Shown here piece after piece: positions 16,882 through 26,503 of a DNA stretch of 64,000 bases; the first letter of the stretch is position 1, and every line of letters begins with the position of its first letter. The notes below the pieces were generated by a model that was not told the origin of the DNA, searched no databases, and saw only the letters and a list, made by a program, of their open reading frames with translations. Both the position numbers and the translations under genes were made by a program. The DNA comes from Deinococcus fonticola (lineage in GTDB: Bacteria; Deinococcota; Deinococci; Deinococcales; Deinococcaceae): positions 23,063-87,062 of the forward strand of contig NZ_SMMH01000016.1 of NCBI RefSeq assembly GCF_004634215.1, in the 5' to 3' direction.

Positions 16882-17379
16882 ATGCGCCTTTCTGTCGTCC
16901 CCCTTGTCCTCTGCTCCTTCCTGTCCTCGTGCGCTCCGCGAGTGCTCAGCGCGCCCGGCTGGGAAATCGACGCCCTGAACACCAAGGCAAGCGTGAAACT
17001 GGTGAACGCTGCCGAGTTCGGCTTCTGCAAGGACAGCCTGGTGGGGTGCAGCGTCCCTATGGGCCAGGGCTGCGTGATCATGCTGGATAAAACGTACTTC
17101 CTGAACGGCACCGATCGGCAGAAAGTGCTGCTGCTGGCGCACGAGTTCGGGCATTGCCTGGACGGCTCGCGGCTGCTGTACTCGCACAACCGGTTCGGGG
17201 ATGCCGGAAAAATTTACGGTCAGTACTATGCGCCTGCCTCGGAAGGCTTCGCCGAAGCCTATGCCCGCGCTTACCTGGAGAAGTGCGGCACGAACCTCGC
17301 TCCACTCGGCTGGGGAAAAGGCGAAAAGTGCGAATTGCCAGATCCGAAGCAGGTCACGGCACAGAACCTCCTGAAGTAG
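16882..17379 (+). CDS. Lipoprotein with HExxH metallopeptidase motif
   Basis: A 165-residue protein with a signal peptide and lipobox LSSC (Cys17), so it should be anchored outside the membrane. It carries H87-E88-F-G-H91 (LLAHEFGHCLDG) and a later E in ASEGFAEAYA that could be the third zinc ligand, a gluzincin-like layout. Six cysteines in the mature part (GFCKD, VGCSV, GQGCV, GHCLD, EKCGT, EKCEL) could form disulfides. I do not recognise a named family. Substrate unknown; it may cleave exported or wall-associated proteins. Confidence 0.75.
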   Translation: MRLSVVPLVLCSFLSSCAPRVLSAPGWEIDALNTKASVKLVNAAEFGFCKDSLVGCSVPMGQGCVIMLDKTYFLNGTDRQKVLLLAHEFGHCLDGSRLLYSHNRFGDAGKIYGQYYAPASEGFAEAYARAYLEKCGTNLAPLGWGKGEKCELPDPKQVTAQNLLK

Positions 17380-17430
17380 CGCGGGGGCGCGTGCCTATCC
17401 CGCCCGTCCTGCCCCGTCTCTGCCGGGCGG

Positions 17431-17436
17431 TAGGCT
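17431..17436 (+). promoter_or_regulatory. TANNNT -10 box for aroA
   Basis: TAGGCT ends six nt before the aroA ATG at 17443, which supports both that start and a leaderless transcript. Confidence 0.5.
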
Positions 17437-17442
17437 GCGGCC

Positions 17443-18774
17443 ATGAGTGGTGACGGTCTGCCGGAACAATTCGATGTGGTGGTGCATCCCGCCTCTTCTC
17501 TGAACGGGGCGCTGCGGGCGCAACCCAGCAAGAACTACACGACGCGTTATCTGCTGGCGGCGGCGCTGGCGCCCGGGGAAACGCGGGTGGTGGGCGTGGC
17601 GACCAGCGAGGACGCTGGGGCCATGCTGCGTTGCCTGCGCGACTGGGGGGCGGGCGTGGAGCTGGTGGGCGAAGACGCCGTGATTCGCGGGTTTGGCGCG
17701 TCCCCCAGGGCGGGCGTCACCCTGAATCCGGGCAATGCCGGGGCGGTGGCCCGCTTCCTGATGGGGGTGGCCGCGTTGACCACGGGCACGACGTTCGTGA
17801 CGGACTACGCCGATTCGCTGGGGAAACGGCCGCAGGGCGATCTGCTGGACGCACTGGAGCGGCTGGGCGCCCGGGTCGGCAGCAACGCGGGGAAATTGCC
17901 CATCACCATTTCCGGCCCGGTGCGCGGGGGTGTTGTTGAGGTAAGTGCGGAGAAGTCCAGTCAGTACGCCTCGGCGCTGATGTTTCTGGCCCCGCTATTG
18001 CCTGCTGGCCTGGATTTGCGACTGACAGGCGACATCAAGAGTCACGCCCCTCTGCGGCAGACGCTGGACACGCTGGCCGCGTTCGGCGTGCGCGCCAGTG
18101 CCAGCGATGACCTGAGCCGCATTTCCATTCCGGGCGGGCAGGTGTACCAGGCCGGGCGCGTCCTGGTGCCGGGCGATTACCCCGGCTCAGCCGCCATTCT
18201 GAGCGCCGCTGCCCTGTTACCCGGCGAGGTGCAGCTCTCCAACCTGCGCGAGCATGACCTTCAGGGCGAGAGAGAAGCCGTGAATGTCCTGCGCGACATG
18301 GGGGCGGCCATCGTGCGCCAGGGGGACACGCTGGTGGTGCGCGGCGGGCGGCCTCTGCGGGCGGTGACGCGCGACGGCGACTCCTTTACCGACGCAGTGC
18401 AGGCCCTGAGCGCCGCCGCTGCTTTCGCGGCGGGCCAGACCACCTGGCAAAACGTCTCCACCCTGCGCCTGAAGGAGTGTGACCGTATCAGCGACACCCG
18501 GCGCGAACTGGAGCGGCTGGGCCTCACGGCGTCCGAAACGCAAGGCAGCCTGAGCGTGACGGGAACGGCGGAACTGGCGGGGGGGCTCACGGCGGACGGG
18601 CACGGGGATCACCGTATGATCATGCTGCTGACGCTGCTGGGCCTGCGGGCGGCGGCGCCCATCACGATTACCGGGGCGCATCACGTCCGCAAGAGTTACC
18701 CGCTGTTCTTCCGGCATCTGGAAGCGCTGGGGGCCAGATTCGATTATCTGCCCACCGATACCCAGTCCGATTGA
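17443..18774 (+). CDS. aroA: 3-phosphoshikimate 1-carboxyvinyltransferase (EPSP synthase)
   Basis: A 443-residue enzyme of aromatic amino acid synthesis; it joins shikimate-3-phosphate and PEP to EPSP in the cytosol. Family marks: PSKNYTTRYLLAAAL in the first lobe, LNPGNAGAVARFLMG (the PEP-site loop, GNAGTA-x-R in most enzymes, here GNAGAVAR), DYADSLGKRPQGDLLDAL, SSQYASALMFLAPLL, LRLKECDRISDTRRELERLG and DGHGDHRMIM. Length is normal. The altered loop (Thr to Ala, Met to Val) is a real departure from the classic class I sequence. It stands alone: no other shikimate gene is near. Confidence 0.93.
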   Translation: MSGDGLPEQFDVVVHPASSLNGALRAQPSKNYTTRYLLAAALAPGETRVVGVATSEDAGAMLRCLRDWGAGVELVGEDAVIRGFGASPRAGVTLNPGNAGAVARFLMGVAALTTGTTFVTDYADSLGKRPQGDLLDALERLGARVGSNAGKLPITISGPVRGGVVEVSAEKSSQYASALMFLAPLLPAGLDLRLTGDIKSHAPLRQTLDTLAAFGVRASASDDLSRISIPGGQVYQAGRVLVPGDYPGSAAILSAAALLPGEVQLSNLREHDLQGEREAVNVLRDMGAAIVRQGDTLVVRGGRPLRAVTRDGDSFTDAVQALSAAAAFAAGQTTWQNVSTLRLKECDRISDTRRELERLGLTASETQGSLSVTGTAELAGGLTADGHGDHRMIMLLTLLGLRAAAPITITGAHHVRKSYPLFFRHLEALGARFDYLPTDTQSD

Positions 18775-19024
18775 ATTTCGCAAGATGAGGGATGAAATCT
18801 GAGCCGCGCGAGAAGGAGCTGGACGCGTTCTGGGCGTGGAGTTTGCAAGTCAGGTCTATTCCGATTTACGAACGAAGCCGATGGAAGCCCTATGACGCGC
18901 ATTGAATACGTTTTCTTGGATGGCGTCCCCAACCGGGCGCGGGACAATTGTCACCTCTTAAACTGAGTGCATCTTCCTGAGTTTTTCTCGATGACGACAT
19001 CGATTTCAAGGAGGTTGATGCAGC
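18775..19024 (+). other. Intergenic stretch with two tiny unrecognised frames
   Basis: Between aroA and the YiaA-like gene. An ATG at 18792 opens 37 codons to TGA at 18905, with several Trp, Arg and Tyr; a second ATG at 18892 opens 24 codons. Neither has a family match I can name, and they could be remnants of a longer gene. GACAATTGTC near 18944 is a perfect 10-bp palindrome. AAGGAGG just before 19025 is the ribosome site of the next gene. Confidence 0.35.
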
Positions 19025-19330
19025 ATGACGACCCTACCCAGACCGTCCAGCAGCCCGTACACCAATCCCGACGTGATCGGCGACTCGCCCGCCTGGCTCA
19101 GCTTCATCTGGATCGCCTTCAGTGTGGCGCTGGGCCTGATGATCGTCGGCATCTACTTCCTGCCGGTGGACTGGTGGATCAAGGGTTACCTGTACATGGG
19201 TACGCTGTTCCTGACCGCCAGTACCCTCACGCTGTCCAAGAGCCTGCGCGACCGGCACGAATACGAACGCCTGGTCAACCGCGTGAAATCGGCCCGCACC
19301 GAACAGGTACTCAGCCAGTACGAAAGCTGA
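19025..19330 (+). CDS. YiaA/YiaB-type two-helix inner membrane protein
   Basis: A 101-residue protein with two membrane spans (about 24-47, FIWIAFSVALGLMIVGIYF; and about 55-73, YLYMGTLFLTASTLTL), then a charged cytosolic end with KSLRDRHEYERLV. This pattern fits the yiaAB two-helix domain family, whose role is unknown. A strong AAGGAGG site lies ten nt upstream of the ATG, unlike the leaderless genes around it. It is probably monocistronic. Confidence 0.8.
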   Translation: MTTLPRPSSSPYTNPDVIGDSPAWLSFIWIAFSVALGLMIVGIYFLPVDWWIKGYLYMGTLFLTASTLTLSKSLRDRHEYERLVNRVKSARTEQVLSQYES

Positions 19331-19418
19331 GGCATCAGGCCGTGAATCCTAAGACCAACTAAACCGTTTTTTCCGGCACCCGGCGCAGTTTCTCACGGCT
19401 GGGTGCTCTGCTGTTGAA

Positions 19419-20531
19419 ATGAAGAAACTGTCCCTCACCCTGCTGGCCGCGCTGGGTGTCAGTGCCTGCGCCCAGACACCCGCCGCCCAGACACCCGCCG
19501 CCCAGACGACCGCCGCACAGGTGCCCTCCGATTTCAAGGTCAACGTATTCGCGGACGGTTTCGATCAACCACGTTACCTGGCCCTGGCGCCCAACGGGGA
19601 CATCTTCGTAAGCGACCCCGGTAAGGGTGAAATTGTCGTGCTGACCGATGCCAACAAGGATGGCAAGGCCGAAGGCCGCACGGTGTTTGCCGCGGGCCTG
19701 AACCGCCCCTTCAGCATCGAATTCCACAGGAATTACGTGTACGTGGGGAACACCAACGGCGTGGTACGCTTTCCGTATAAATCCGGTGACCGCAAGGCCA
19801 CGGGCGCGGCCGAGAAACTGATCGACCTGCCGGAGGGCGGACACTGGACGCGCACCGCCGTGTTCGGGCCGGACGGAAAACTGTACGTGTCGGTGGGCAG
19901 CACCTGCAACGTGTGCGAGGAAACCGATGCGCGCCGCGCCGCCATCTGGGTGTACGACGAGAACGGCAAGAACGGAAAGGTTTACGCCACCGGCCTACGC
20001 AATGCCGTGGGCCTGGAGTGGTCGGGCAACCAGCTTTACGCCACCAACAACGGGCGTGACCAATTGGGCGACAACCTTCCGCCCGAAGGTTTCTACAAGG
20101 TCAAGGAGGGCGGTTTCTACGGCTGGCCGTACTGCTACACCACGCAGGCCGGGCAACCCCAGGTGTGGGACAAGGATTTCGGACGCAAGAACGCCGACAC
20201 CTGCAAGAAAGCCACGCCCGCCTTTGCCCTGACCACCGCGCACTCCGCGCCGCTGGGCCTGGCCTTTTACACCGGCAATACCTTCCCGGCCCAGTACAAG
20301 GGCCAGATGTTCGTCGCCCTGCACGGCAGCTGGAACCGCAGCCAGAAAAGCGGCTACAAGGTCGTGACTGTGAACCCGCAGACCGGGAAGGTCACGGACT
20401 TCATGACCGGCTTCCTGAAAGGCCAGAACACCCAGGGCCGCCCCGTCGACCTGGTGGTCGCCGCCGACGGCAGCCTGCTCCTCTCGGACGACGGCACGGG
20501 GAAAGTCTGGCGCATTCAGTACGGTAAGTAA
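19419..20531 (+). CDS. Secreted PQQ-type sugar/sorbosone dehydrogenase-like beta-propeller
   Basis: A 370-residue lipoprotein or exported protein: signal MKKLSLTLLAALGVSAC with a lipobox-like VSAC, then three 5-residue repeats (QTPAA, QTPAA, QTTAA) encoded by near-identical 15-nt units at about 19472-19516. The rest is a six-bladed propeller typical of the soluble glucose dehydrogenase/L-sorbosone dehydrogenase group: GFDQPRYLALAPNGDIFVSD, GLNRPFSIEF, GPDGKLYVSVGSTCNVC, ATGLRNAVGLEW, GFYGWPYCY, HSAPLGLAFY and GRPVDLVVAADGSLLLSDD. Such proteins oxidise sugars or related aldehydes with PQQ outside the cytoplasm; substrate is not clear. Confidence 0.85.
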   Translation: MKKLSLTLLAALGVSACAQTPAAQTPAAQTTAAQVPSDFKVNVFADGFDQPRYLALAPNGDIFVSDPGKGEIVVLTDANKDGKAEGRTVFAAGLNRPFSIEFHRNYVYVGNTNGVVRFPYKSGDRKATGAAEKLIDLPEGGHWTRTAVFGPDGKLYVSVGSTCNVCEETDARRAAIWVYDENGKNGKVYATGLRNAVGLEWSGNQLYATNNGRDQLGDNLPPEGFYKVKEGGFYGWPYCYTTQAGQPQVWDKDFGRKNADTCKKATPAFALTTAHSAPLGLAFYTGNTFPAQYKGQMFVALHGSWNRSQKSGYKVVTVNPQTGKVTDFMTGFLKGQNTQGRPVDLVVAADGSLLLSDDGTGKVWRIQYGK

Positions 20532-20663
20532 GGAAGGAAGCTAAGGCCGGGGCAAGGGAGGTTCCGGCCTGCCTGCTGTCCACTTCTCTGGTTGGCTTCC
20601 TTCTGCGGATGCGGTGCTTGACCTTATTTCGCACCGTCCAGGGCCTTCTTTGTCAGCGCCGGC

Positions 20664-21059
20664 TCACTTTTCTGTTTCAGTCTGGCAGGTCACGTCGATG
20701 GTGGGGTGCTTCTTCTCGAACTGCACGGTCAGCACGCCATTCTTCACGGTGGCTTGCCCGGTCTGCGGTAGCACTTCCTGTGGAAAAGTCAGCTTGCGGG
20801 TAAACGTGCCGCCGGGGCGTTCGGCGCTCAGGCGGTGCTCGGGGGTGCTGCGTTCACCCGTGATGGTTACAGTGTCGCCCTGCTCCTCCAGCGCCAGTGA
20901 CTCGACGTTGACGCCCGGCACGTCCATCAGCAGCAGCAGATGGGTTCCGGCGTCCACCCAGTCGGCGGCGGGGTGCCAGGCGCCCGGCTGGCCCAGGTTC
21001 TCCACGCCCTCGCGGATGGTCATGAGTTGTTGCAGTCTCGACAGCACCGGCTCGTTCAT
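20664..21059 (-). CDS. Small heat-shock protein (Hsp20/alpha-crystallin)
   Basis: About 131 residues. The alpha-crystallin domain is present: PAADWVDAGTHLLLLMDVPGVNVESL, a GDTVTITGER strand, FTRKLTFPQEV and VKNGVLTVQFEKK (the GVL motif). It binds unfolding proteins and prevents aggregation. The C-terminal I-x-I/V anchor is weak (TIDV). I take the ATG at 21057-21059: it has TACGCT seven nt upstream on the minus strand, whereas an upstream GTG-initiated extension would overlap the divergent miaA promoter. It converges on the sugar dehydrogenase gene. Confidence 0.88.
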   Translation of the reverse strand: MNEPVLSRLQQLMTIREGVENLGQPGAWHPAADWVDAGTHLLLLMDVPGVNVESLALEEQGDTVTITGERSTPEHRLSAERPGGTFTRKLTFPQEVLPQTGQATVKNGVLTVQFEKKHPTIDVTCQTETEK

Positions 21060-21066
21060 GGAGTGC

Positions 21067-21072
21067 AGCGTA
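21067..21072 (-). promoter_or_regulatory. TANNNT -10 box for hsp20
   Basis: On the minus strand TACGCT lies seven nt before the hsp20 ATG. It sits within the 44-bp divergent gap shared with miaA, whose own GTG is preceded at seven nt by CAAAAT, so the two promoters face away from each other in almost no space. Confidence 0.5.
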
Positions 21073-21103
21073 GCAGAGCCGCGCTTCTGGCAAAATTGGC
21101 GGA

Positions 21104-22012
21104 GTGACACTTCTGCCCCTGCCTGTCCTGACCGCGCCCACCGCCGCTGGCAAATCCAGCCTGGCGCTGGAACTCGCGCGGCAGTTCGACCTGGAAATCG
21201 TGTCGGCCGACGCCTTCACGGTCTACCGGGGGCTGGACATCGGCACCGCGAAACCGAACCGGGCAGAGTTGCGCCGGGTGCCCCACCACCTGATCGACGT
21301 GGCCGACGTGACTGAGAATTTCGATGTGGCGCAATTCGTGACGCTCGCACAGAATGCCCTCCAGGACATCCTGAACCGGGGCCGGATTCCGCTTGTCGTG
21401 GGCGGAACCGGGTTTTACCTGTCGGCGCTGATCCGCGGCCTGCCCCTGACGCCCCCCAGCGTGCCTGCCGAACGCGAGGCCGTCGAACAGGACTTGCAGC
21501 GGCGCGGCCTGGACGCCCTGCTCCTGGACATCGAGCAGGTCGACCCTGCCGAGGCGCGGCGCATGGAGCGCAATCCGCGCCGGGTCGTGCGGGCGCTGGA
21601 GGTGTACCGCCGCAGCGGGCGCTTTCCGGGCCAGTTCGGGTACAGCACCCCCGCTTTCCAGTACGCGGTCACGGCTTTCACGCGCCCCGGCGAGGAACTG
21701 GAGGAACGTATGAGGCAGCGCACTCAGGCCATGCTGGCGGGCGGCTGGCCCGACGAAGCTGGGTGGCTGGCGGCGCAGGTCGACCCGGACGCCGATCCCC
21801 GGCCCACCGCGTGGCAGGCACTGGGGTACCGCGAGGCGCTGGGCGTGGCCCGTGGTGAATTGAGCGTTCCGGAGGCCGCAGAGCGCATTTTCCTGGCGAC
21901 CCGGCAGTATGCCCGGCGGCAAGTTACCTGGATGCGCTCCCAGCTGGGCGTGTCGGTCGTGACCCCCGAGGCGGCGCAGCAGGCGCTGAGGGAACACTTG
22001 AAGAATTGGTAA
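21104..22012 (+). CDS. miaA: tRNA dimethylallyltransferase
   Basis: A 302-residue enzyme that adds dimethylallyl to A37 of tRNAs reading UNN codons. Marks: P-loop LTAPTAAGKSSLALELA, SADAFTVYRGLDIGTAKP, VPHHLIDVADV, the catalytic VVGGTGFYLSALIRG, RNPRRVVRALEVY and AWQALGYREAL, then ATRQYARRQVTWMR near the end. GTG start; the short N-terminus and the GTG are consistent with a leaderless transcript. No hfq or other usual partner gene follows. Confidence 0.95.
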   Translation: MTLLPLPVLTAPTAAGKSSLALELARQFDLEIVSADAFTVYRGLDIGTAKPNRAELRRVPHHLIDVADVTENFDVAQFVTLAQNALQDILNRGRIPLVVGGTGFYLSALIRGLPLTPPSVPAEREAVEQDLQRRGLDALLLDIEQVDPAEARRMERNPRRVVRALEVYRRSGRFPGQFGYSTPAFQYAVTAFTRPGEELEERMRQRTQAMLAGGWPDEAGWLAAQVDPDADPRPTAWQALGYREALGVARGELSVPEAAERIFLATRQYARRQVTWMRSQLGVSVVTPEAAQQALREHLKNW

Positions 22013-22237
22013 AGCCCTGGAGCCACACCTGGAAGAGTGCGTCGAGCCCGTCTTTCCTGGCGCGGAGGGCCGCAGGCTGGCCCGAGGGAATGGATGTGTG
22101 CCGGGGGCCAGGGCAGACGCACCTGCTGCTGGGCGCTAAAGTAAAGGAGCAGTTAAAAGCTGCTGGAAGCGAAAGAATTTACGTTCGTCACCCCTGCCCG
22201 CACCGCACGGATTGACGGTCACGCACGGAGTCCAAGC
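22013..22237 (+). other. Intergenic region upstream of glgC
   Basis: No gene I can support. It includes AGCAGTTAAAAGCTGCT at about 22149-22165, a 5-bp inverted repeat with a 7-nt spacer, and several A-rich runs. Promoter elements for glgC must be here, but I see no clear hexamer pair. Confidence 0.4.
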
Positions 22238-23479
<1,242 letters not shown>

Positions 23480-23495
23480 ACGAAGCCGCTTTGCC

Positions 23496-23529
23496 GAGCC
23501 GTCCGGGTTGTTGCCCTGGGCGGCTTTTC
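23496..23529 (+). terminator. Probable terminator after glgC
   Basis: An imperfect GC-rich hairpin (AGCCGTCCGGG, loop TTGTTG, CCCTGGGCGGCT) followed by TTTTCC, starting about 18 nt after the glgC stop. Confidence 0.55.
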
Positions 23530-23602
23530 CTTGAATGCTGCCAGCCCATACCCGGCGAGGGTTAAGGAGGACGGTGCCTGAGGTTGGGTAGATGGTCAGC
23601 GG

Positions 23603-23648
23603 AAAAAGCAGGTGGGAGCCAGCGCAAAGGCCGAGGCTCCCACCTGCT
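23603..23648 (-). terminator. Terminator of the methylmalonyl-CoA mutase gene
   Basis: A perfect 14-bp stem (AGCAGGTGGGAGCC at 23607-23620 with its complement at 23635-23648). Read on the minus strand it ends in TTTTTCC, directly after the mutase stop at 23664. Confidence 0.8.
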
Positions 23649-23663
23649 CTTACTGGTCTTCGC

Positions 23664-25310
23664 TTAAATCATGACGGGTTCGGTGTAAATGCCGTACACG
23701 GCTTTCAGGGTGTCCATCTGCTCGCCCAGGGTGCAGTAGGCGTGGGCACATTCCAGGAAGGCAGGCATGCTGTTCGCGCCGGTCACGGCGGTGTCGCGCA
23801 GTGCGGCCAGGGCCGCGTCGGCACGCTGCGGGTCGCGTTCGCGCTTAACCTGCGCGAGGCGGCGGGCCTGAAGTTCCTCGACGGCGGGGTCGATGATCTG
23901 AATGGGGACTTCCACGGCGTCCTGCACGAACTCGTTGACGCCCACGATGATGCGGTCTTTCGTTTCCACTTCACGCTGGTAGCGGTAGGCGGCCTCGGCC
24001 ATTTCGAGCTGGAAGAAGCCGTTGTCGATGCCGGCCTCCACACCGCCCATCATGCGAATCTGCTCGATGTACCCCATGGCGGCGGCCTCGATGTCGTCGG
24101 TGAGTTTCTCGACGTAGTAGCTGCCGGCCAGCGGGTCGACCACGCCGGCCACGCCCGTTTCGTAGGCGATGATCTGCTGGGTGCGCAGGGCGATGGCGGC
24201 GCTCTCCTCGGTCGGAAGGGCCAGCGCCTCGTCGAAGGCGTCGGTGTGCAGGGATTGCGTACCGCCCAGCACGGCCGCGAGCGCCTGAATCGCCACGCGG
24301 GCAATGTTGTTCAGGGGCTGTTGCGCGGGCAGGCTCACGCCCGCCGTCTGGCTGTGCGTGCGCAGCATCCAGCTCTTGGGGTTCTTCGCGCCGTAACGGT
24401 CGCGCATTTGCCGTGCCCAGATGCGGCGGGCGGCACGCAGTTTGGCGATTTCCTCGAAGAAGTCGTTGTGAATGTCCCAGAAGAACGAGATGCGGGGCGC
24501 GAACTCGTCGATGTCCAGACCGCGCTCCAGGGCTTTTTCCACGTAATGAAAGCCGTCGGCCAGCGTGAAGGCCAGTTCCTGCACGCCGGTCGCGCCGGCC
24601 TCGCGGATGTGGTAGCCGCTCACGGAAATGAAGTTCCATTTGGGAACGATTTTCGGCCCCCACTCGAAGGTGTCGATCACCAGTTTCACGCTGGGCGCCG
24701 GCGGGTAGATGAATTCCTTCTGGGCGATGAATTCTTTGAGGATGTCGTTCTGAATGGTGCCGCCGACCCTGTTCAGGTCCTTGCCCTGCTTCTGCGCGTT
24801 GGCGATGTACATGGCCCAGATGGCGTTTGCCGGGCTGTTGATGGTCATGGACGTGGTCACGGCTTCCGGGTCGATGCCCTGGAACAGAATTTCCATGTCC
24901 GCCAGGCTGCTCACGGCCACGCCACACTTGCCCACCTCGCCCTTGGAAAAGGGGTGGTCACTGTCGTAGCCCATCAGGGTGGGCAGGTCGAACGCCGTCG
25001 ACAGGCCGGTCTGCCCGGCTTTGAGCAGCGAGTGAAAGCGCTCGTTGGTCTGCTCGGCACTGCCGAAGCCCGCGAACATCCGCATTGTCCAGAGCTTCCC
25101 ACGGTAAACGCTGGACTGCACGCCACGCGTGAACGGGAACTCGCCGGGGTAGCCCAGGTCGCGTTCGGCGTCCCAGTTTTTCAGGTCATCCGCCGTGTAG
25201 ATCGGCTCCGGCTCCATGTCGGACAGGTTCTTGAAGTTGTATTTCCGCTCCGGGAATTTCTGCGTGGCGGGCTGGTAGACACTCTGCATCCACTCGTTCT
25301 TGGTCTTCAT
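23664..25310 (-). CDS. Methylmalonyl-CoA mutase, stand-alone large (catalytic) subunit
   Basis: A 548-residue acyl-CoA mutase TIM-barrel subunit without the C-terminal B12-binding domain, as in archaeal and Deinococcus-Thermus enzymes, where the cobalamin subunit is a separate gene. Marks: [111 protein letters not shown] and EKLTDDIE. It interconverts methylmalonyl-CoA and succinyl-CoA, the end of propionate and odd-chain or branched amino acid breakdown. No small subunit or MeaB-type GTPase is in the window. GAGGAGG precedes the ATG; a palindromic operator candidate lies upstream. Confidence 0.94.
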   Translation of the reverse strand: MKTKNEWMQSVYQPATQKFPERKYNFKNLSDMEPEPIYTADDLKNWDAERDLGYPGEFPFTRGVQSSVYRGKLWTMRMFAGFGSAEQTNERFHSLLKAGQTGLSTAFDLPTLMGYDSDHPFSKGEVGKCGVAVSSLADMEILFQGIDPEAVTTSMTINSPANAIWAMYIANAQKQGKDLNRVGGTIQNDILKEFIAQKEFIYPPAPSVKLVIDTFEWGPKIVPKWNFISVSGYHIREAGATGVQELAFTLADGFHYVEKALERGLDIDEFAPRISFFWDIHNDFFEEIAKLRAARRIWARQMRDRYGAKNPKSWMLRTHSQTAGVSLPAQQPLNNIARVAIQALAAVLGGTQSLHTDAFDEALALPTEESAAIALRTQQIIAYETGVAGVVDPLAGSYYVEKLTDDIEAAAMGYIEQIRMMGGVEAGIDNGFFQLEMAEAAYRYQREVETKDRIIVGVNEFVQDAVEVPIQIIDPAVEELQARRLAQVKRERDPQRADAALAALRDTAVTGANSMPAFLECAHAYCTLGEQMDTLKAVYGIYTEPVMI

Positions 25311-25702
25311 GCGGCCTCCTCGGGGTGGCGAAACACCGAATTAAAACACGGAAACTAACACTCGTTAGGTTGGGGAACAGGGTAGCAGAAACCGCGAAAC
25401 CCCACCCGCTGCCTGAGCACACGGCCACCACCCTACGCCAATTGACGTAAGCGCCCAGACACCTCCCCTGACTATCCTTTGAACCTCAGTTCGGCAGCTG
25501 AAATCACGGGATGGGGGAGATTCACACTGAAAAAGATAAGGAGCCGGCAAGGTCAGACCGTCAAACGGCCTGCACGTCCAGCCGCAGGAAAGGCGGGAGC
25601 TTCGCAGGCTGGCCGAACCGAAAGGAAAACGGCCAGCCATACGCCGGGTAGGAGACAGAGGCGGCACAATCCCTCGACGTCATTCTTCAAAAAGCGCTGT
25701 TT
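25311..25702. other. Divergent intergenic region, mutase / ABC exporter
   Basis: 392 bp with no gene I can support. It holds the palindrome at 25352-25371, the mutase ribosome site and presumably both promoters. TTGACG near 25443 is -35-like but has no -10 box at a proper distance. A short frame opening near 25479 has no family likeness. Confidence 0.5.
25352..25371 (-). promoter_or_regulatory. Palindromic operator candidate upstream of the mutase gene
   Basis: AAACTAAC at 25352-25359, spacer ACTC, GTTAGGTT at 25364-25371: the half-sites match at seven of eight positions. It sits about 42 bp upstream of the mutase start. Size and form suit TetR-family repressors, many of which control acyl-CoA catabolism genes; the regulator is not in this window, so the assignment is inference. 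Confidence 0.5.
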
Positions 25703-26503
25703 ATGTTGAGGTCGCCGCATCTCGCCCTTTACGCCGCCGTGGCCCGGCTGGGGTTCCGGCGACAGTTCGCCTACCTGCCTGCGGCGGTGTGGGGCATGGT
25801 CACGAACGTGTTTTTCGGGGCGCTGCGAATCGCCGTGTTGCTGGCCCTGTTCGGAAAGCAGCCGCAGGTGGCGGGGTACACCGCGCAGGACGCCGTGACC
25901 TACGTGGCCCTGACGCAGGTGTTCATCGCCTCGTTCAGCCTGTTCGGCTGGTACGACTTCATGCGCACCATTCACCGGGGCGAGGTCGCCACTGATCTGC
26001 TGCGCCCCTTTCACCTGCTGGGGTACTGGGCCGCGCAGGACGCCGGGCGGGCGGCGGGGCAGTTCGTGGTGCGCGGCGCGCCCATGCTGCTTCTTTTCCC
26101 GTTGGTGTGGGACATGAAGTGGCCCGCCCAGCCGCTTTTGACGCTGATCAGTGTGCTGCTGGCGTGGGCCTGCGGCTTCGCGTTCCGCTTTCTGGTGAAC
26201 TGCGCGGCCTTCTGGTCGGCGGATGCCGTGGGCATCGGGCGCCTTGCCTGGGCCGTTCTGGGGCTGGGCTGCGGGTTTTTGATGCCTCTGGCCTTTTTCC
26301 CCGAGTGGTTCCGCCAGACCCTGGGCTTCACGCCGTTTCCCGCCATGTTGAACGCCATGGTGGAACTGTGGGTGGGCCTGAAAACAGGGGCGGCCGCCTG
26401 GGAAGCTGTGGCCCTGCAACTGGGGTGGACGCTGGCGCTGTTCGTGCTGGCCGGAGTGGTGCTGGCACGCGGCCTGAAGCGGCTGGAGGTGGCGGGTGGC
26501 TAG
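25703..26503 (+). CDS. ABC-2 type exporter permease (first subunit)
   Basis: A 266-residue integral membrane protein with about six spans (for example YLPAAVWGMVTNVFFGALRIAVLLALF, LLTLISVLLAWACGFAFRFLV and LGWTLALFVLAGVVLARGL). Pattern and gene order match the uncharacterised ABC-2 permease family usually paired with a second permease and an ATPase (COG4587/COG3694/COG4586). DLLRPFHLLGYW is the cytosolic coupling-type segment also seen, in variant form, in the partner. It overlaps the next gene by 8 nt. Substrate unknown. ATG start. Confidence 0.85.
   Translation: MLRSPHLALYAAVARLGFRRQFAYLPAAVWGMVTNVFFGALRIAVLLALFGKQPQVAGYTAQDAVTYVALTQVFIASFSLFGWYDFMRTIHRGEVATDLLRPFHLLGYWAAQDAGRAAGQFVVRGAPMLLLFPLVWDMKWPAQPLLTLISVLLAWACGFAFRFLVNCAAFWSADAVGIGRLAWAVLGLGCGFLMPLAFFPEWFRQTLGFTPFPAMLNAMVELWVGLKTGAAAWEAVALQLGWTLALFVLAGVVLARGLKRLEVAGG

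Noticed and set aside
22006..22215. A 69-codon frame after miaA
   Set aside because: It overlaps the miaA end, has no ribosome site or family likeness, and covers the probable glgC promoter region.
23592..25358. Open frame of nearly 590 codons on the plus strand
   Set aside because: It mirrors the methylmalonyl-CoA mutase gene on the other strand and has no family likeness.
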